From Datisca glomerata (lineage: Eukaryota > Streptophyta > Magnoliopsida > Cucurbitales > Datiscaceae): DNA of 64,000 bases. Location of the stretch: NCBI GenBank assembly GCA_003255025.1, contig QANY01002976.1, positions 496,001 to 560,000 on the forward strand. Reading direction: 5' to 3'. This document shows, one piece after another, positions 59,012-64,000 of the stretch; within the stretch, counting starts at the first letter, position 1; every line of letters begins with the position of its first letter. The notes below the pieces were generated by a model that worked only from the letters and a program-made list of their open reading frames with translations, was not told where the DNA came from and ran no database searches. Both the position numbers and the translations under genes were made by a program.

Positions 59012-60759
59012 AATAACAACTAAATAATAAAACAATCACAATTCAATATAATTGAAATAAATATCAAGAATTCAGACAGTTTACGGATACTTGAATGTAA
59101 TATATTATACACATAAATTTAATATATTATACACATAAATTTAACAGCCTAACAGTTAATGTGTAGCCTTAGGATCGGTCATATTAATTTAAAACTATCA
59201 ATGAGACATTCTCATCCTAATTAATTAAAACTCAAAATATCTCAAATTTTCTCTTTTAACAATAATGTATCGCTATTTGGTCAAGTCATAATTATTCACT
59301 CAAAGCTTAATTGTGAGTTTGTGAGTTAACACATTATTTCAAATTCCATGACTTGATTTAAAATATGTCGCCTTAAGGTCGGTCAAAACTAAACTACATC
59401 ACTTAGTCATATCTTTTTAAGAAGTTCAACATTGGTATTGATACAGCTCGAGGCCCACACTATACCTCACAGTGTTGTACTAATAATGGAGATAATATGT
59501 TACATTGATATGTCAACTTTCTCCCATTCACTATTTTAGGATAATGTGTTTCTACTTTTACTGATCAATTAATTCCAAATTAATTACTAGTTAAAATAAC
59601 TCTATGAATGTAAAATTAACAGTTAATCCAATCTAATTGGTCTAAGTTTATCTAACCTTCTAAAGAGCCTAAGTCAAAATTAGCTGAACTTAAAATAACT
59701 AATTAATTACATTCATCAAACTTTAATAAAACTCTTTTAATAAAGTTGGTTATCCTAAAAGTTACTATAACCTTAAAAGTGGTGTGATTACTAAGTTTTA
59801 ACTAATTAAAACCTAGCAGTTTACATGCAATAGATTTTTCAAATTAATTCATATAAACATATTAGAAAAATCATAATCAATCATGTTTCTACAAATAAGA
59901 TACATGATTTAAGTGTTAAATAAATATATAGCATGTGATCGACTAATACATAGTCATGTTACCAATTAAATCAATAAATAGTTATTTAACAATTAAATAA
60001 ATAAATGATGAACATAGTGGCTATTGGGTATTTCTAGATTACAATCTTTAAAAAATAGAAATAATTATAAAGAGAATTTCAAGAATACATATTTTCTAAA
60101 TAGCTCATTCTCCACCAGAGGTCCATCTTCGTAATCTTCAAGCTCTGATCAAAACCTTTTTAATTAGGATAAACTATTGTTCCTAATTAAATAATCACAT
60201 TAATCAATCTTTTAAAATTAATTGAATTTGATAGTTAAAAAATAATTTGATTACTCATCAAACTTGGGTCAAACCCAATCAATTAATTAATTTTAATTTT
60301 TAAAAAATAATTAAAATGGATAATTATCCTTTTAAAAATCAAATTTCAAATTTTAAAATTCAAAACTCAAATTTTAAAATTCAAATTTCAAAATTTCAAA
60401 AATTCAAATTCAAAATTTAAAAGATAAGGATAGGATTTGGGTTTTCACGACACATTACAGGGATACGGTAAAATGGTATCAGGGTTTCTACAAAACTTCT
60501 CTTGTAGTAACAATAATTACCACCGATGATAGGACTCTCCCACCGCCACCATCCACCGTCGTCACCACTGCCATCAACCATCGCCAGCGTCCTTCACGAC
60601 GACGGCCGCTAGCACCACTACCAGCAGCATCTCTGACGCTGATTTTTTCGGCGACGACAGTGCTAGAAATTCAATTTCTGGTGCCGATGCCAGAATACCT
60701 TTTTTTTCTTCCTCGTTCGTCTAGCAAGTTTTTCGTCTTCTCACAATCAGATGAAATCT
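59012..60759 (-). other. B5 leader, fused to LTR by a deletion
   Basis: This is collinear with the B1, B2 and B4 leaders: ccttaaggtcggtca near 59372, a GC-rich block at about 60535-60650 (ccgccaccatccaccgtcgt). At about 60760 the leader passes directly into mid-LTR sequence, so the primer site and the LTR 3' end have been deleted. Confidence 0.8.
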
Positions 60760-62682
60760 AGAGATTTTAGAAAATAAATCAAAGACATTTTTTCACAGAG
60801 CACATAAAATAAATCAAAGACATTTTTCTGTCTCTAGATGTACTCAATACATAAAATCTAGAGATTTTAAAGAATGACTATTGTGAGACAAAACTATTAA
60901 CGAAAAACAATTAAAAGTTTTTCACAGAGCTTTTTTATTAACTTTTAATCTCAGATAGCTTTACCCCCGATTGCAACTGTGTCGTTAGCACACTGAAGCC
61001 TATAGAATAATATCAATATATTTTCTAGATAATAACATATTAGATTTTTTAGAGATTTACATAAAATTATAAATTAATTATAAATGTGCAACTGAAGTCA
61101 GACCCACTATAATTGTACAACACTATAGTGCCACATGACCTCTAGTGTGCCTTAAGGAGTCATAGTGCCTCACGACACTGTAGTTTCACGGCACTGTTGT
61201 AGTGTCATAAGGCAGTATAGTGTGTCACGTCCGACTATAGCATCACGTGACACTATAATAGTCCATGATAATTTCTGATTCAAAATCAGTTATTGACATA
61301 TGGTAGTCCAACATGCCAAGTGACAATTTCTACAAATTTATTATTTATTTTAATCAGATAAATATTTAGATATTAATTAATTTAAAAATTAACTTATCAG
61401 ATCATCCATGTCAACTAGCTTATATGTTTGTTCAAGCAACAGATTTAGTTTATTTAAAATTTGAATTATTTATCTCATAATAATTAAATATTATCTAATC
61501 TCATAAATTAGATATTTTGTCTCACTTATTGATTAAGACAAAATTAATATATACTATTATTTAATGATAATTTCTATAAATTACATTAAATAATTTAATT
61601 AATTAATTTATAATTAATTAATCATACATAATCATCTCATAATTATATACTTACCTCAGAAATATAATTCTTTTTACAAGTCAGTCATTTTTCATGTCCT
61701 GAAATATTCACACTCTAGACTATGTAGTATAGAGGTGACTTGGGGACCATGGACCCATAATTAAACTTTTTAATTAAATAATATGATTTATTAATTTTAT
61801 TATTACTCTTATAAATATGAAATTGCATTCTTAGAGATTAGAGTGTATTTGCAGAGTATTCCCGTGTAGTCCACTGATATAATCATTTTATGTAATTATG
61901 TCGTCCAATTATTTGTTCGTAAATTAGAGTTAGTCAAAATTATAATTTTACCCTTCTAATTGCTTCTTGACCCTTAAGTATCATTAATTCACTAGTGAAT
62001 GACTAATTTATAATCGTATTATAAATTAGGGCTCAATAATCATTCAGTTCTAGAATTAACACTTAAGGGAACCAATATACGACTCGTTAGGAAAGCTTGA
62101 ATTCTAAATCTTGTAAGATCATGTTCCCAGCCATCCATATCACTGAATCATCAAAATAAAAGTCATTATCGTGTTTTACAAACAAACCTTAACGAGTGAA
62201 TCAAAAGATCCAGTAGACATGCATAAGAGTTCATGATTACTCAAGATTTAAAGTGATCTACATATGATCATCAGATTAATGTATATTAAATTTTTATGTT
62301 AAATGTCAAGTTAATAAAAATATTAATCGACATCTTTCCTGTCATATATAATCTTATTATATAAAGTACTTTTACTAAAATGCATATCCACATCAATTAT
62401 ATTGATCTAGATCACATACATTCATAATGCTTAGTGAACTGTACTAGCAACCATTCATTAAAGACTTCATATTTTAATATGTTGGTGACAATTTTATTTA
62501 TTATCTATGATCTTAATTTTATCGTAATTAAACACGATCATAGTCTCATTAATGAATATGAAATTTTCAGATATTTATATATAAATTATTCAACAATAAT
62601 TTAAAAGAACAATTAGAAGAAATTTTTTTAATTTCATATTAAAATTGTCTAAACACATGCTTTAAGTGAACTATGGCCAACA
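60760..62682 (-). repeat. B5 5' LTR (3' end deleted)
   Basis: Reading on the minus strand the LTR starts TGTTGGCCATAG at 62682 inside copia E gag and follows the B-family LTR to about 60760. It carries the U3 palindrome cluster in its most expanded form at 61090-61265 (gtagtgtcataaggcagtat and similar). The adjoining gttag (62683-62687) is the candidate target duplication. Confidence 0.82.
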
Positions 62683-63490
62683 GTTAGTGCCCCATTACCT
62701 GCTCTACCACACACTTGATAGGTAATCCTTTTTCTATACATGCCACCTCTGCCCCTTCTTCCACCATTAAAATTCCCATGATTACCACCATTAAAATTTC
62801 CTCCTCTTCCTCTACTAGAATTCCTAGGGCTGAAGCCTCCATTACCATGACCAAAACCATCATTCTTTCTTCCAAAATTACTTCCTGCATAGTTTGCTGA
62901 CATTGAGTATTTGACATCTAGCCTAGATTCAGAATTAATTCTTTCAATTCTACACTCATGGCTCATTAACCGAGCCTAAACTTCCTCTAGTGTAACATCA
63001 TCACTTCTTGAGGTTATATTTATAACTATCGAGTCATACTCGAGTCTTAAACCATTTAAAATGTGAAGCATAAGATCCTGAGTACTCACTGGATTTCCAG
63101 CAGTAGTCAATGCATCATCTAGATTCTTCATCTTGTCGCAATAATCTGTAATACTCTGATTACCTTTCTTACTGGTTTGTAAGAGATTCTTCAACTGGAT
63201 CATTCTTGCTCTCGATTGATTGGAGAAACTCTTCTCCAATGCCTTCCACAGATCCTTCGAATGACTATATTGCAGAATAGTTCTGAGAACTATCTCGGTC
63301 ATAAACGAAGCAACCAACTCAAGAGCAGCTAGTCCTTCCTGATCTAAGTTATGTACTTTGGATTATCAGTACCATTAGCAAGTTTTTGCTGAGGGTTTTC
63401 CTGACTACTAAGCAGAAAAGAATCTAAGCTGTTTTCAATAATTGTTGGGATAACTTGAGCTAAAACAAAATTTTCTCAGTAATTATCCTT
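62683..63490 (-). pseudogene. Copia E gag, cut by B5
   Basis: The minus strand carries a well-preserved copia gag. The open stretch 63317-62976 reads VASFMTEIVLRTILQYSHSK, then LWKALEKSFSNQSRARMIQLK, SITDYCDKMKNLDDAL and LMLHILNGLRLEYDSIVINITSRSDDVTLEEV. A Gly/Arg/Asn linker at 62917-62740 leads into the zinc knuckle start ITYQVCGRAG (about 62725-62696), where B5 is inserted. The N-terminus is traceable upstream to about 63490 (LDSFLLSSQENPQQKLANGTDNPKY) with stops. It is the least decayed gag here. The rest of copia E is not found past the insertion. Confidence 0.9.
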
Positions 63491-64000
63491 AACTTTCAAA
63501 TACAAATATATCGATAGAAGCAACATAACAACAATACTAACTGTCATAACTACTCGTCTAACTAATGCTAACAACTGATTTAACTAACTTCTAAAGCACA
63601 TGATTAGTGCATGAAGTGCATGGTAAGAGAGGTTAGCTAAGTCACTAGACTAGCTTAATTGATGCCTTAATCACGTTGCTGAGCTGGCTCGATTAGTGTC
63701 CTTGTCAGCATAAGTATTATCCTTGTCAAAAAGTGATCACATGTCATGCATGCGAACTTTTTAACAACATTTTCATAGAAATTTAAATAGATGAGGTTTT
63801 TTATTGACAGCAAAAATTTATGTACCAATATAGAAAATGTTAAGGTTTGATCAAAGTTCGGAAGATGTTAGGATATCCAATTTTAGGATATCCATCCATT
63901 TATATATATACTAGTTCCTAAAACGTGTGTTGCACATAATAAATCTAAAAAATAAAAAAAATTAATAACAATAATGCCTCAAAGAGGAAAAGTATTATAC
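63491..64000. other. Upstream region of copia E, unassigned
   Basis: On the minus strand this should hold the gag start, leader and perhaps the LTR of copia E. No primer site or LTR ends are recognisable. The last 100 bases include tatatatatactagttccta and acgtgtgttgcac, words often seen at Helitron 5' ends; this is weak. Confidence 0.4.

Overview
This window looks like a repeat-filled, gene-free stretch of a land plant nuclear genome, probably a dicot. It is AT-rich and carries many decayed Ty1/copia retrotransposons primed by the initiator-Met tRNA motif TGGTATCAGAGC, an L1-type LINE, a CACTA DNA transposon and a Gypsy-like element with minisatellites. I found no intact host gene, tRNA, rRNA or CRISPR array. 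Nearly every coding trace contains stops and frameshifts, so almost all genes are given as pseudogenes.

Layout. 1-1203: minus-strand copia gag and its short LTR (copia F). 2484-20438: one old copia element (copia A) with 264/284 bp LTRs and a TATTT target duplication. It is split by a CACTA element in its protease (3846-7387, duplication ACT) and by a complete 9.4 kb copia in its reverse transcriptase (copia B1, 9533-18981, duplication atgcg/atacg). 20439-22411: spacer with a compound microsatellite, then an LTR and primer site. 22443-23008: plus-strand gag (copia C). 23009-24896: minus-strand gag start and leader of a B-family copy (B2). 24897-30264: a segmental duplicate of 6659-11985, carrying the same CACTA/copia A and copia A/B junctions. 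30265-34422: a B-family 5' half in the opposite orientation (B4), facing B3.

34423-41340 is mostly unassigned AT-rich DNA with a perfect 77-bp tandem duplication, a small minisatellite, a foldback repeat, a promoter-like patch and a probable solo LTR. 41343 to about 54560 is a minus-strand LINE (ORF1, endonuclease, reverse transcriptase, possible RNase H remnant). It is interrupted at 44183-51562 by a minus-oriented LTR element with 660-bp LTRs, two minisatellite arrays, an internal 1.2-1.4 kb tandem duplication and a promoter-plus-ORF trace on the opposite strand. 55340-63490 is a second nest: copia E gag hit by B5, and B5 hit by copia D.

The parts do not form a working pathway. What can be read is an insertion history: copia A first, then CACTA and B1 into it, then loss of sequence in the B1 5' LTR, then a segmental duplication, then separate small deletions. 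The least ordinary signals are the antisense unit and changing arrays in the Gypsy-like element, the shared nested breakpoints of the duplication, and an LTR hairpin whose arms appear to have changed together between copies.
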